From: Oceanobacillus arenosus
GTDB lineage: Bacteria > Bacillota > Bacilli > Bacillales > Amphibacillaceae
NCBI RefSeq assembly: GCF_003369575.1
Contig: NZ_PIOC01000028.1
Coordinates: 34,430-98,429 of the forward strand
Direction: 5' to 3'
DNA: 64,000 nucleotides
The notes beneath the pieces were generated by a model. That model ran no database searches. It was not told the DNA's origin and saw only the letters and a program-made list of their open reading frames with translations. This document shows positions 25,928-35,419 of this stretch, one piece after another; positions within the stretch are counted from its first letter, which is position 1, and each line of letters opens with the position of its first letter. Both the position numbers and the translations under genes were made by a program.

Positions 25928-25993
25928 CATCTGTATCGGTACAGATGCATATTTTTTACATCGTAAAGGTTATTATTATCCATTACGATAATG
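25928..25993. promoter_or_regulatory. MocR operator region
   Basis: CATCTGTA-TCGG-TACAGATG (25928–25947) is a 20-bp palindrome. A second GGTACCGG (25992) shares the CGGTAC core, and CCATTACGATAATGG lies beside it. All lie between the MocR and EamA starts. Confidence 0.55.
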
Positions 25994-26027
25994 GTACCGG
26001 CCGGATCAATATAAGGGGGAAATAGAA

Positions 26028-26948
26028 ATGATTGAAAACAGAAATGCATATATCGCAGCAACGGTCTATGCAATCATTATCGGATTGTCATTTATGTTTG
26101 TTAAAGTGACATTAACGGTTGCAACACCGTTAGATACATTGGCTCATCGGTTTACGATTGCATGGATCGCTGCCACAGTGTTAATGGTGTTTAAAAAAGA
26201 ATCAATAAAGTTAGCAAAAAAGGATGTACTATTAATTGCCTTGTTAGCCGTCTTATATCCGACACTCTTTTTTGCATTTCAAGTATTTGGGTTAGTGCAT
26301 ACATCCTCATCGGAAGCTGGTATTATTCAAGCAACAATACCAATTTTTACGTTAATTTTTGCTAGTATCATCTTAAAGGAAACATCTACACGTAGTCAAA
26401 AAATAGCGATTGGTTTGTCTGTACTCGGTGTGATGTATATTATGTACATGAATGGGACAGGGGGCTCAAATACAAGTCTCATTGGGACGGCTTTGATTTT
26501 ACTTTCAGCACTTATCGCCTCACTATACAACGTATTTGCCAGAAAGTTAACACAACGCTATCCGTTATTCACTATCACATATATCATGACCTTGTTTGGG
26601 TTTATAGCTTTTAATGGACTGGCACTAACAAACCATGTAATGAATGGAACATTCCAGCAATTTATGCAACCTTTTGGACACTGGGATTTTGTACTAGCCA
26701 TTTTGTATTTAGGTATCCTATCGTCTTTAGGAACGTCCTATCTTTCCAACTATGCTTTATCAAAAATAGCCGCATCGAAAATGAGTGTTTTCAGTAATTT
26801 TGCAACGCTCATTACCATTTTAGCAGGGATCATATTTTTAAAAGAAGAATTTCATTTATATCACTTAGCAGGATCAATTATCATTATCATCGGTGTTGTT
26901 GGTACAAACTATTTTGGTGCAAGAGGCAAATCAAATGAAAAAATATAG
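26028..26948 (+). CDS. EamA/DMT family transporter (first)
   Basis: 306 residues with ten predicted membrane helices in two EamA repeats (residues ~8–140 and ~150–300). Typical EamA motifs are seen: HRFTIAWIAATVLM, SSEAGIIQATIPIFTLIFA. RBS GGGGGAAA lies 8 bp upstream. DMT proteins export amino acids or other metabolites. Its end overlaps the next EamA gene by 14 bp, so the pair is translationally coupled and perhaps forms a two-component exporter, regulated by the divergent MocR protein. Confidence 0.92.
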   Translation: MIENRNAYIAATVYAIIIGLSFMFVKVTLTVATPLDTLAHRFTIAWIAATVLMVFKKESIKLAKKDVLLIALLAVLYPTLFFAFQVFGLVHTSSSEAGIIQATIPIFTLIFASIILKETSTRSQKIAIGLSVLGVMYIMYMNGTGGSNTSLIGTALILLSALIASLYNVFARKLTQRYPLFTITYIMTLFGFIAFNGLALTNHVMNGTFQQFMQPFGHWDFVLAILYLGILSSLGTSYLSNYALSKIAASKMSVFSNFATLITILAGIIFLKEEFHLYHLAGSIIIIIGVVGTNYFGARGKSNEKI

Positions 26949-27816
26949 TCTCTTGCTAATCATAAGTCTCATTTGGGGATCTCAATTTTTCTTCGTGGAA
27001 TTAGTAACGAATGATGTAGGTTCGATTACATTGTCTGCTTTGAAATCACTCATTGGTGCAATTTGTTTAACAGTTATTAGTCTGTTTCTACCAAAAGGAA
27101 ACAACATATACCATTTTAAAAAATATTTTTGGATTGCACTCTTTGAAGTAGTCCTTCCTTTTATTCTCATTGCGCAAGGTCAAAAATATGTATCAAGCAG
27201 CGTTGCATCTATGCTCATAGCAATGGTCCCAATCTTCACATTAGTATTTTTCGTCTTGCTCTTCAAAAAGAAAGCGAGCAAATTTGAAATAGTCAGCATT
27301 GTATTAGGGTTTTTAGGAATTGTGATCTTATCGTGGCCAACACAAGGATTGATGAATGTTTCAGGGAATATATTTGGAAATGTGTTACTTATTTTTGCTG
27401 CAATGAGTTTTGCGGGGGCATTAATTCTAATGGAAAAATTGAAAGGCGGTTCTCCTGTGGTCCATATGAGAAACGTTTTATGGATTGCAACTATTGTCTT
27501 ATTGCCAATGGCATTCCTTTTTGAAAAGCCATTACAAATCGGTATCAATCATTCGCAAGTAATCTATATTATCATTTTAGGTATATTCCATGCAGGAATT
27601 GTCTATATGCTGTATAATCTCTTAATTCAAGAAGAGGGAGCATTATTTGCCTCTTTTAGCAACTATATTAACCCGGTTATTGGTGTGGTTTTAGGCTATA
27701 TTATTTTAAAAGATCCATTATTTTTGCAGTATAAGATTGGCATATTAATCATTCTTTTAGCACTTTTATTTTCGAATCCCAGTACTTTTAGAAAATGGGT
27801 CAGGAAGGACAATTAA
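26935..27816 (+). CDS. EamA/DMT family transporter (second)
   Basis: 293 residues from ATG 26935, with AGAGG 9 bp upstream; it starts inside the previous EamA gene. Ten membrane helices and two EamA repeats, with the first beginning SLIWGSQFFFVELV and containing SSSVASMLIAMVPIFTLVF. A strong bidirectional terminator follows. Likely partner or paralog of the upstream transporter; substrate unknown. Confidence 0.92.
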   Translation: MKKYSLLLIISLIWGSQFFFVELVTNDVGSITLSALKSLIGAICLTVISLFLPKGNNIYHFKKYFWIALFEVVLPFILIAQGQKYVSSSVASMLIAMVPIFTLVFFVLLFKKKASKFEIVSIVLGFLGIVILSWPTQGLMNVSGNIFGNVLLIFAAMSFAGALILMEKLKGGSPVVHMRNVLWIATIVLLPMAFLFEKPLQIGINHSQVIYIIILGIFHAGIVYMLYNLLIQEEGALFASFSNYINPVIGVVLGYIILKDPLFLQYKIGILIILLALLFSNPSTFRKWVRKDN

Positions 27817-27997
27817 TAGAGAATATCCTTGTATATAATAGGCTTTTATCCTATAAAAATTCTCTAAAATAAAGTTAATCGGAACAGATAATAATCTTAA
27901 CTATTTGTAATTAGGATATTCAACAATGAGGCGCTTTAATGGTATAAGGATTACAAAAATAATCAAACTTTTTTATAAAAGAATGATTCAATGGAAT

Positions 27998-28046
27998 ATA
28001 GAAAAGCGTGCTTTGATCAACCTTTTTTCAAAACACGCTTTTCTAT
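27998..28046. terminator. Bidirectional terminator between EamA pair and ilvD
   Basis: A 13-bp perfect stem ATAGAAAAGCGTG/CACGCTTTTCTAT between two convergent genes. The remainder of 27817–28125 holds no gene. Confidence 0.85.
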
Positions 28047-28125
28047 TTGCTTTATTTTCTAGGTGGAAAATTACTTAATCAGTAAAACTATTATTCTATT
28101 AAACTCATTTATGACATTAAAACAA

Positions 28126-29796
28126 TTAAATGCTCATTATGCCGCCTTTTGAAGCATTTGTTACAAGTTTTGAATACCTTGCTAACCAACCATGTTTGAT
28201 TTTAGGCTCAAATGGTTTTAGAGATTTTTTACGCTCAGCTAATACTTCTTCCGATACGTTTACATTTAGTGTTCTATTCGGTAAATCAATAACTACGATG
28301 TCTCCATTTTCAATTAATGCAATTGGTCCACCTTCTGCGGCTTCTGGAGAAATATGTCCGATGGAGATACCTCGAGATGCACCTGAGAAACGTCCATCTG
28401 TTAGAAGTGCCACTGAACTGCCTAAACCACGACCCATGATAGCAGAGGTAGGAGCTAACATTTCTGGCATCCCTGGTCCGCCTTTAGGCCCTTCATAACG
28501 GATAATAACAACATGTCCTTCCTTTACAGCGCCACTGTCAATTGCTTCTTGAGCTTCCTCTTGAGATTCAAAAACGATGGCTTCCCCTTCAAATACCTTA
28601 ATAGAAGGATCAACAGCACCGACTTTAATGACGGCACCTTCTGGAGCGATATTTCCGTATAAAATGGATAATCCTCCGACTGGGCTGTATGGATTATCTT
28701 TTGGACGGATTACTTGTTCATTCTTAATTTCATATTCACTAACAAGTTCACCCATTGTTTGACCTGTTATCGTTAAACGGTCTGGATGGATGGCACCTGG
28801 AATCTTTGTTAATTCATTAATAATGGCACTTACACCGCCAGCTTTATTGATATCATCCATGGAGATATCAGATGCAGGCATAATCTTCGCAAGATATGGA
28901 ACACGAGCTGCAATTTTGTTAATATCTTCAAGCTTATAATCGATTCCAGCTTCATTCGCGATTGCTAATGTATGCAGAACGGTATTCGTAGATCCACCCA
29001 TTGCCATATCAAGTGCAAATGCATCATCGATTGCTTCTTTTGTAATGATATCGCGAGGTTTAACATCTTCTTCAATCATACGAACGAGATGCTTTGCCGC
29101 TTCAAAAATCAGTTCTTTACGTTTCTCGCTTGTGGCAACAATGGAGCCATTTCCAGGTAGGGCTACACCTAACATTTCCATTAAACAATTCATAGAATTT
29201 GCTGTGAACATTCCTGAACAAGATCCACATGTAGGACAAGCATTATTTTCAATATCGTTAAATTCCTCTTCCGACATCTTACCTGATTTATAAGCACCAA
29301 CACCTTCAAAAACAGATGTCAGTGAAAGTGGTTTTCCACTCGAGCTTATACCAGCTTCCATCGGTCCTCCCGAAACAAAGACAGAAGGTACATTCGTACG
29401 AGCAGCAGCCATTAACATACCAGGGGTGATTTTGTCACAGTTTGGAATGTAAAATACTCCATCAAACCAATGCGCATTTATAACTGTTTCAGCACTGTCA
29501 GCAATTAATTCACGACTTGGTAATGAATAGCGCATTCCGATGTGCCCCATTGCAATACCATCATCAACACCAATCGTATTAAATTCAAATGGGATACCAC
29601 CAGCTTCAATGATTGCCTCTTTTACGACATCTGCAAACTCACGTAAATGTACATGTCCAGGAATAATATCAATATAAGAGTTACAAACACCAATAAATGG
29701 TTTCCCTAAATCTTTTGCTTTTACTTTTCCTGTAGCATATAAAAGACTACGGTGAGGAGCACGGTCTACCCCTATTTTAATCGTATCACTTCTCAT
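28126..29796 (-). CDS. ilvD: Dihydroxy-acid dehydratase
   Basis: 556–557 residues from ATG 29796 ([23 protein letters not shown]), the standard IlvD length. The iron–sulfur cysteines are at NCDKITPGM and [17 protein letters not shown], and the C-terminal GRFSGASRG signature is present. It dehydrates 2,3-dihydroxy-3-methylbutanoate and its isoleucine-pathway analogue in branched-chain amino-acid synthesis. No other ilv genes are adjacent. A family A hairpin repeat lies in its upstream region, 30 bp before the start. Confidence 0.97.
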   Translation of the reverse strand: MRSDTIKIGVDRAPHRSLLYATGKVKAKDLGKPFIGVCNSYIDIIPGHVHLREFADVVKEAIIEAGGIPFEFNTIGVDDGIAMGHIGMRYSLPSRELIADSAETVINAHWFDGVFYIPNCDKITPGMLMAAARTNVPSVFVSGGPMEAGISSSGKPLSLTSVFEGVGAYKSGKMSEEEFNDIENNACPTCGSCSGMFTANSMNCLMEMLGVALPGNGSIVATSEKRKELIFEAAKHLVRMIEEDVKPRDIITKEAIDDAFALDMAMGGSTNTVLHTLAIANEAGIDYKLEDINKIAARVPYLAKIMPASDISMDDINKAGGVSAIINELTKIPGAIHPDRLTITGQTMGELVSEYEIKNEQVIRPKDNPYSPVGGLSILYGNIAPEGAVIKVGAVDPSIKVFEGEAIVFESQEEAQEAIDSGAVKEGHVVIIRYEGPKGGPGMPEMLAPTSAIMGRGLGSSVALLTDGRFSGASRGISIGHISPEAAEGGPIALIENGDIVVIDLPNRTLNVNVSEEVLAERKKSLKPFEPKIKHGWLARYSKLVTNASKGGIMSI

Positions 29797-29825
29797 CTGT
29801 ACACACATCCTCGGATTTGTTATTT

Positions 29826-29918
29826 GGTAGTTAGAAAGTATAAAAACATTCTTAACGAATAAGTACAACTAAGGCTGTCACTGAAAAGGCGTGGCTAAAC
29901 CCTAATTTTCTAATTATA
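29826..29918 (+). repeat. Dispersed hairpin repeat, family A, copy 2 (upstream of ilvD)
   Basis: Starts GGTAGTTAGAAAGTAT and ends AATTTTCTAATTATA (inverted ends), with the conserved core ATAAGTACAACTAAGGCTGT then CAC. The second stem is less perfect than in copy 1. It is in the opposite orientation relative to ilvD transcription. Confidence 0.8.
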
Positions 29919-30010
29919 ATGTATTTTATATTGTGTGTTGTCTGCTGTCAATAGAGTTGTATGACAAATTAGATAGATTTGATGAATCAGAGATATTATA
30001 AAATTACCTA

Positions 30011-30685
30011 TTATTCAATTCCTAACTCTTTCATTGCATGCAAAATATGAATTTTCATCGCACTCTTTGCGCCTTCAGGATTGCGATTTTTCATGAATTC
30101 CATAATCATTTTATGGTCGTTGATCGTATCTTTGATTGCCAGTTCTTTTTTCTTTGATAATATGACTCCTTTATCAATCGCTTGATAGATAACTGGCATA
30201 AGTTTCTCCATGAATTCATTATGGGTAGCCTTTACGATGGATCTATGGAATTTTCGTTCTACATCCGTTCGATCCTCACCCAGTTTAATTTTTTGTTCTA
30301 TTTGTATTCCATAGTCTAAAATGCGCTGTAATTCAGTATCACTTGCTCGAATCGTCGCATAAAAGGCTGCTTCCGGTTCAATGATTAAGCGTATTTCATA
30401 CATATCTTTCGCATTTACTTTAGCATCTGCAAGAAAACCTAAAGATTCTATATTATTTACATCAATGTCTTCTTTTACATATGTACCCTTTCCTCGTCTA
30501 ATCTCTAAAACGCCATTCGTAACCAATATCCGAATCGCTTCCCGAAGTGTTGTTCTACTAATATTTAGCTCCTCTGATAATTCAATTTCATTTGGCAGCT
30601 TATCACCGGGAAGAAATCTTTTCTCTATCGCAATCATTGACATGATATCGTCTGCAACACTATCAGATAGCCTTTTTTGCACCAT
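30011..30685 (-). CDS. GntR family regulator, FCD (FadR) type
   Basis: 224 residues from ATG 30685, which has AGGGTG 9 bp upstream; a GTG at 30697 gives four more residues. A GntR winged helix (LPNEIELSEELNISRTTLREAIRILVTNGVLEIRRGKGTYV) is followed by an all-helical FCD ligand domain with metal-binding-type histidines (RKFHRSIV, HILHAM). Such regulators respond to organic acids or sugar acids. It lies upstream of ilvD on the same strand, separated by a repeat, so a functional link is only possible, not shown. Confidence 0.9.
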   Translation of the reverse strand: MVQKRLSDSVADDIMSMIAIEKRFLPGDKLPNEIELSEELNISRTTLREAIRILVTNGVLEIRRGKGTYVKEDIDVNNIESLGFLADAKVNAKDMYEIRLIIEPEAAFYATIRASDTELQRILDYGIQIEQKIKLGEDRTDVERKFHRSIVKATHNEFMEKLMPVIYQAIDKGVILSKKKELAIKDTINDHKMIMEFMKNRNPEGAKSAMKIHILHAMKELGIE

Positions 30686-30744
30686 ATACTTTATCACCCT
30701 ATTTTCTTTTTAGTATAGCATATAGGTTGGTTTCTTTTTATTTA

Positions 30745-30906
30745 TCAAAAAATGCGAGTTTTCATGATATCTAATTGCTTGCCCTTTACCAAGTATGGCT
30801 CCAAGTAAAGTATTGCAGTATCTTTTGTTTCCAATTCAATAAAATCAAGGTAACTATTACATAACGAATATTCAACCAATTCTCTTAACAAATTACCTCT
30901 AGCCAT
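30745..30906 (-). other. 53-codon open frame of unclear status
   Basis: ATG 30906 to TGA 30745 encodes MARGNLLRELVEYSLCNSYL, then DFIELETKDTAILYLEPYLV, then KGKQLDIMKTRIF. The amino-acid pattern looks protein-like, with a hydrophobic beta stretch, but there is no good ribosome binding site. It may be the end of a decayed gene. The rest of 30698–31220 has no recognisable gene. Confidence 0.3.
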
Positions 30907-31220
30907 CAAAATTCATGCTATTTCATTTATATCAATAACATTTAATATTGCTGATATTATATCTCCTCTTAATTAATTATTTCTGACGCCGATATTAAAT
31001 TATATAGGTCTTTATATCCGGTTCACTATGATTATATAAACGGATTATTGTATTGTGTAGCGGCGAATGTAATATAGGAAGGATTGAATAGAGAGGTAAT
31101 TGCAAAGTTTGTAAAGGGGGATCTAATTCAACTAGATTAGGAATCTATTTTGGACATCGATGAGACCGGCGAAGTAAATGATGTCATTATATGAAATTAA
31201 CTAACAGGAGATTAATCAAT

Positions 31221-32915
31221 ATGAATAAACTATTAAATTTTAAAAGTATTAAATCAAAGATATTATTTGGATTTATGATCGTTGTTGCTCTTATATTCAT
31301 ACTAGGAATATATAGCTTCTTTGCAATTAGCTCGATCAATAAACTTACAGACGATATTGTTAATAAACAAGTTCAGATGTTAATTGCTGATGAACAATTA
31401 GTCACTTCTATTTCAGATAGAGTTTCAACTGCGCGAGCATTTGTTTTATCTGGTGATGAAGAATTTATCGATAAATTTAATCAATATACAGAAGATGGTA
31501 TTAGTTATGAAGAGAAAGTCAGGAGCATAGGAGGCTCCGAAAGGTTTGATGAACTGATTAAAAAAACAGTTGAATGGAGGGCAAATATTGGGGAAAAGGT
31601 ATTTGATGAGTATAAAAGAGGAAATGTAGAGCTTGCGAAACAAAATTTACAGGAATTGAATCAAGAAGCTGATGACCTTCGAGCTGGTTATACGGAGTTA
31701 GCGCAAGAAAAGGAAATGAATGTCAATGAACAGGGAAAAAGTATTATTAAAAGTGGTTCATCAACACTAATATTTGTTGTTATTATTGCTATAGCATCTT
31801 TGTTATTCAGTGTGATTGTAGCCTTATTTACAGCTAACTCGATTTCTAAACCTATTAAAAATGTAATGGAAAGAATGAAATTAATAGCAAGTGGCGATTT
31901 TAGTAAGGAGAAATTAGTAACAAAAGCGAGAGATGAAGTAGGACAACTCATAAATGCAACAAATGATATGAATCAAAATATGCGTGATCTGCTAAATCAA
32001 ATTAACGCAGTATCTGAGACGGTATCGAGTCAGAGTGAAGAATTAACACAGACGGCTGGCGAAGTAAAAACTGGTACAGAGCAGATTGCAACGACAATGG
32101 AAGAATTGGCTTCAGGATCTGAAACACAGGCTAATAGTGCCAGTGATTTGGCAGATATAATGGGGACATTTACGAATAGAATTGAAAAGGCAAATGAAAA
32201 TGGAGAACTTATTCAAGGAAATTCAAGTAAAGTTTTAGAGATGACAACTAATGGAAGCAAACTTATGAATTCGTCAACCGAACAAATGGTAAAAATTGAT
32301 CATATTGTTAAAGATGCAGTTGAGAAGATGGAAAATCTGGATAAACAATCACAGGAAATTTCCAAACTTGTTTCTGTAATAAAAGATGTTGCTGATCAAA
32401 CCAATCTTCTGGCTTTGAATGCTGCTATTGAAGCTGCAAGAGCAGGAGAACATGGTAAAGGCTTTGCGGTTGTAGCGGATGAAGTAAGGAAGCTGGCAGA
32501 GCAAGTAGCATTGTCCGTTAATGATATTACTGGATTCGTAACGATCATACAAACTGAATCTAGTGTTGTAGCTAACTCATTAAGAGATGGATACTCCGAA
32601 GTGGAACAAGGAACTGTACAAATTGAGACCACAAGTGAAACGTTTAATGAAATTAGTTCAGCAGTTACAGAGATGGTACAAAGCATTCGTTTAGTATCTG
32701 AGAATCTATCTGAAATTATGGCGGGTAGTCAAGAAATGAGTAGTTCTATCGAAGAAATAGCATCTGTTTCTGAGGAATCTGCAGCAGGAGTAGAACAAAC
32801 AGCGGCATCAGCACAACAGGCCAGCAGCTCAATGGAAGAAGTAACGGGAAGTTCTGAACAGCTTGCGAAGTTAGCAGAAGAATTAAATGAACTGGTAAGA
32901 CTGTTTAAATTATAG
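31221..32915 (+). CDS. Methyl-accepting chemotaxis protein
   Basis: 564 residues from ATG 31221 (CAGGAGA 11 bp upstream). Order: membrane helix 1 (~13–37), an extracellular four-helix-bundle-like sensor (~38–180), helix 2 (~182–206), HAMP (~207–260) and a long cytoplasmic coiled coil with the MCP tip signature [25 protein letters not shown]. The receptor would signal through CheA/CheW to the flagellar motor; no che genes are in the window. The ligand is unknown. Monocistronic with its own terminator. Confidence 0.95.
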   Translation: MNKLLNFKSIKSKILFGFMIVVALIFILGIYSFFAISSINKLTDDIVNKQVQMLIADEQLVTSISDRVSTARAFVLSGDEEFIDKFNQYTEDGISYEEKVRSIGGSERFDELIKKTVEWRANIGEKVFDEYKRGNVELAKQNLQELNQEADDLRAGYTELAQEKEMNVNEQGKSIIKSGSSTLIFVVIIAIASLLFSVIVALFTANSISKPIKNVMERMKLIASGDFSKEKLVTKARDEVGQLINATNDMNQNMRDLLNQINAVSETVSSQSEELTQTAGEVKTGTEQIATTMEELASGSETQANSASDLADIMGTFTNRIEKANENGELIQGNSSKVLEMTTNGSKLMNSSTEQMVKIDHIVKDAVEKMENLDKQSQEISKLVSVIKDVADQTNLLALNAAIEAARAGEHGKGFAVVADEVRKLAEQVALSVNDITGFVTIIQTESSVVANSLRDGYSEVEQGTVQIETTSETFNEISSAVTEMVQSIRLVSENLSEIMAGSQEMSSSIEEIASVSEESAAGVEQTAASAQQASSSMEEVTGSSEQLAKLAEELNELVRLFKL

Positions 32916-32987
32916 TTGGGAGACAGACTTAGCAGAGTTTGGAAATACTCTGGTTTGATAAGAAGGATAAGTGGAAAAAAGATGAAG

Positions 32988-33025
32988 GAAGACAGTATCG
33001 CTTTTTAAAAACTGTCTTCTTTTTC
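32988..33025 (+). terminator. Terminator of the chemotaxis receptor gene
   Basis: Stem GAAGACAGT/ACTGTCTTC, 14-nt loop, then TTTTTC. Confidence 0.9.
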
Positions 33026-33041
33026 TAACTGTTTAACTAAA

Positions 33042-33281
33042 TTATTTGTTAGTATCCAATTCAAGCTCCTTTATCTTTACGCCATCTGAGGTTAGTCGAT
33101 ATAGGCCCTAAACAACTGGATTAATCTGCACCAACCCTTTTAGTAAAAGGTCTTTGAGTTCTTGTTGTATGTCGGATTAATTATCTGATTTGTCTGTAAT
33201 CTGATTAACAATCTGTAATGGCTTCCACCAATCAGTAGTTAATGCTAGCAACACGGCTCTTTGCTCTGAAGTCAGATTCAT
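33042..33281 (-). pseudogene. Small winged-helix-like gene with two nonsense codons
   Basis: From ATG 33281 (GGAGAG 5 bp upstream) the frame reads MNLTSEQRAVLLALTTDWWK PLQIVNQITDKSDN, a TAA (33177–33179), SDIQQELKDLLLKGLVQINPVV, a TAG (33108–33110), then GLYRLTSDGVKIKELELDTNK and the normal stop at 33042. The continuous sense on both sides of the stops, the start with a ribosome binding site and the DNA-binding-like KGLVxxxxxxYxLTSDG wing identify a recently killed ~79-residue gene, perhaps a winged-helix protein. Family not identified. Confidence 0.7.
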
Positions 33282-33466
33282 GCATTCTCTCCATTTTAGG
33301 TTACTGGATTCCTTTTTATTATAATCGATTTCGCTTGAACAATTACAGTTCCATACTTAAGAGTACGAACTAAATGCTAAATAGCTGATGCATTGGATAA
33401 AAGAATGCGGGAAAAAAACGAAGCAAACGGGGCACTCATACTATATATGTCAATAATTTTCCAGAG

Positions 33467-33486
33467 TAAAACAAACGTTTGTTTTA
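33467..33486. promoter_or_regulatory. Perfect 20-bp palindrome TAAAACAAACGTTTGTTTTA (copy 3 of 3)
   Basis: All ten base pairs match. It shares the ACAAACGTTTGT core with the copy at 954 and is closely related to the one at 3361. It lies in a non-coding stretch between two pseudogenes. Confidence 0.6.
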
Positions 33487-33543
33487 ACTAAATATAACTT
33501 TCAAATTAAGGCTGGATCTCTGTCAGTGTAGGGGATATGTTGG

Positions 33544-33569
33544 AGAAGGCTCCCTATAAGGAACCTTCT
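33544..33569. terminator. Hairpin downstream of the old-yellow-enzyme pseudogene
   Basis: AGAAGG-C-TCC pairs with GGA-A-CCTTCT. It is located just after the pseudogene's stop and is plausibly its old terminator. Confidence 0.55.
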
Positions 33570-33575
33570 TATTTC

Positions 33576-34369
33576 TTATCTTATCACTCTTGAATATTGA
33601 ACTGGCGGGTTTACTTTATGCGTCAATTTCTTTTCTAAGTGTAAACTCCAATAAGGATCATTAAGCATCCCTCTTGCAACGGCTACTAGTTCTGCATCTC
33701 CATTTGAAATGGTTGCTTCAGCTAGTTCTGGACTGCTTAATTTGCCAACAGCGATAACGGGTACGTCTAATTGCCTTTTAAACTCACGTGCAAAGGGTAC
33801 TTGTTATCCAACTGTGTTTTTTGGTTTATGTTCTCCTGGAGGACCTTCCCCGCCACTTGAAACATGGAAAACAGCTGCACCAGCTTTTTTAAATTGCTGA
33901 ATGGTTTCTTCCACTTCTTGGTTTGTTAAAGCTCTTGGGGGTTTAAGTTCGCCATTTATTGTTTCCTCTGATAGCACTTCTACAGGAATATCAGAAGCCC
34001 CTACAGGTTGGTTGGCATCTTCTGCTTTTCTACCTGCATGGGCAATTTGAATTCCAACCTTGGCGTCATATTTTTTAATTTGATTAATAATTCGTTGGTA
34101 ATGGGCAACTTGTTCATCTGACCATAGACCGAGGTCGCCGTTTGTAATACGTCCTTCAGGAGTAACACTAGTCATTTCCATAATAATTAGACCGGTTCCT
34201 CCAACGGCTCTTGAGACATGGTGAACAAAATGCCATTCGTATGGAGTGCCGTCTTCTTTAGTGACTGAATACTGACACATCGGAGCCATTACAATCCGAT
34301 TTTTTAATGTTAGATTTTTAATCGTATATGGCTGAATAAACGACTCATAAATGAAGTTTGGTATGTCAA
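33576..34369 (-). pseudogene. Broken NADPH dehydrogenase (old yellow enzyme, NamA-like)
   Basis: Homology begins at about 34362 with IQPYTIKNLTLKNRIVMAPM, but no usable start codon exists upstream before an in-frame stop. After QFKKAGAAVFHVSSGGEGPP the middle of the TIM barrel (roughly 110 residues in intact NamA-type proteins) is missing. A TAA at 33804–33806 interrupts NTVG*QVPFAREFKR where a tyrosine codon is expected. The C-terminus then continues normally (VIAVGKLSSPELAEA... NPPVQYSRVIR) to a stop at 33576. Three independent lesions make this a pseudogene. The missing start adjoins the repeat element at 34400. Confidence 0.85.
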
Positions 34370-34399
34370 CCGATAATATGAAATGAAGCTAAAAGCTCA

Positions 34400-34601
34400 T
34401 TAATATTGGCTCTTTTCTTAAGGATTGTTGCTCTTTGCTTTCGGGCAGTTAGGCAAGCGGATGCTTGCCTTGTCACGCATTAGCGTGACATTTTCAGAAA
34501 GGAAAACGCGGATAGGTAAATGAATTTACCAAATTAGCGTTTTCCTTTCTGAAAAAACTGCCCAAAAGCAACGAAATTTACGAGAACAGCCTTAATATTA
34601 A
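34400..34601. repeat. MITE-like element folding as a perfect four-way junction
   Basis: The core 34443–34563 folds with no unpaired base at the junction. The outer stem GGGCAGTT/AACTGCCC (extending to 15 of 16 pairs, 34435–34571) encloses three adjacent hairpins: AGGCAAGC/GCTTGCCT (34451–34470), TGTCACGC/GCGTGACA (34471–34490) and a 19-bp TTTTCAGAAAGGAAAACGC stem (34491–34555) with an inner GGTAAAT/ATTTACC. Imperfect terminal inverted repeats (TTAATATTGGCTCTTTTC… and …GAGAACAGCCTTAATATTAA) extend it to ~200 bp. No reading frame is present. Confidence 0.8.
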
Positions 34602-34628
34602 AATGAATTCCATTTTTCACAGCCTTAA

Positions 34629-35018
34629 TTACAAAAATAAGGATACAACCCAAATTAAAACTCCAACCCAAAGAAGTACGATAACTGCTCCAGCAATCCA
34701 ATTTTTCCGCTTTACCTTTTCCGATCTCTCTGCTTTTTCACGACATACTTTAAGTACGTCTTTTGGTATTAGTTTCAGCACTAAAAGAATTCCTAACGGG
34801 ATAAGGATTATATCATCTAAGTATCCTAATATAGGAATAAAATCTGGAATTAAATCAATGGGACTAAATGCATATGCTACAAATATGAGTGCTAACAATT
34901 TTACATATAGAGGCGTATTAGGATGTTTATATGCTTCAATTAGAATGAAAATATCTCTTTTTATATTTTTTGCTCTGGTCTTTATATCAGTAAGTATTTC
35001 CCCCATTTTTTCCTCCAC
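34629..35018 (-). CDS. YkvA family (DUF1232) membrane protein
   Basis: 129 residues. The DUF1232 signature YAFSPIDLIPDFIPILGYLDD is complete, followed by a hydrophobic stretch (ILIPLGILLVLKLIP) and a C-terminal membrane helix (residues ~108–127). Members are small membrane-associated proteins of unknown biochemical role. Monocistronic; the ribosome binding site region has GGAGG just upstream of ATG 35018. Confidence 0.9.
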   Translation of the reverse strand: MEEKMGEILTDIKTRAKNIKRDIFILIEAYKHPNTPLYVKLLALIFVAYAFSPIDLIPDFIPILGYLDDIILIPLGILLVLKLIPKDVLKVCREKAERSEKVKRKNWIAGAVIVLLWVGVLIWVVSLFL

Positions 35019-35419
35019 TAATCATAAATTATTTCATATTAATAAAGTAACAAACGTGTTATTGAAAAACAACATCTGTTTCGTTGCTATTTTTATGATA
35101 TAAACAAAAAATGTAAAGAACTAGAAAACGAATGAAAACCAAAGGGTGGATTGTTTTTGCTTATTATATACCTTAGAAGCCTTCTTCATTAAGAGTCAGG
35201 ATATGAGTAATAAAAGTATATAAAAATGAAGGGATAATTGAGGATAACGGGGGATGACTTTAAGCTGAGTTTTCATTATACATTCAAATGATGAGCTATA
35301 GAGGTCAGCATAAAGGATAATAATACAACAAAAGGGAGAGGTTTAATAGTAAGGAAAGAATATGAACCTGGATAAAGATGTTTATCATCTTTCCTTACAA
35401 TTTTAAAGGATAATAAAGG
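35019..35419. other. Intergenic region with a leader hairpin before the DedA–PAP2 gene
   Basis: An 11-bp stem GTAAGGAAAGA (35349–35359) / TCTTTCCTTAC (35388–35398) with an inner GATAAA/TTTATC stands 22 bp before the start codon. It could act as a terminator/attenuator, but the T-run is weak (AATTTTAAAGG). Nothing else in the stretch is gene-like. Confidence 0.45.

Noticed and set aside
28972-29293. Plus-strand ORFs inside ilvD
   Set aside because: They are shadows of a highly conserved gene.
31081-31220. Riboswitch (c-di-GMP type) in the chemotaxis receptor leader
   Set aside because: The purine-rich leader lacks the conserved riboswitch core and has no supporting helices.
34603-35103. Plus-strand ORF of 166 residues over the DUF1232 gene
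   Set aside because: It is antisense to a clear DUF1232 gene and has no ribosome binding site or recognisable domain.
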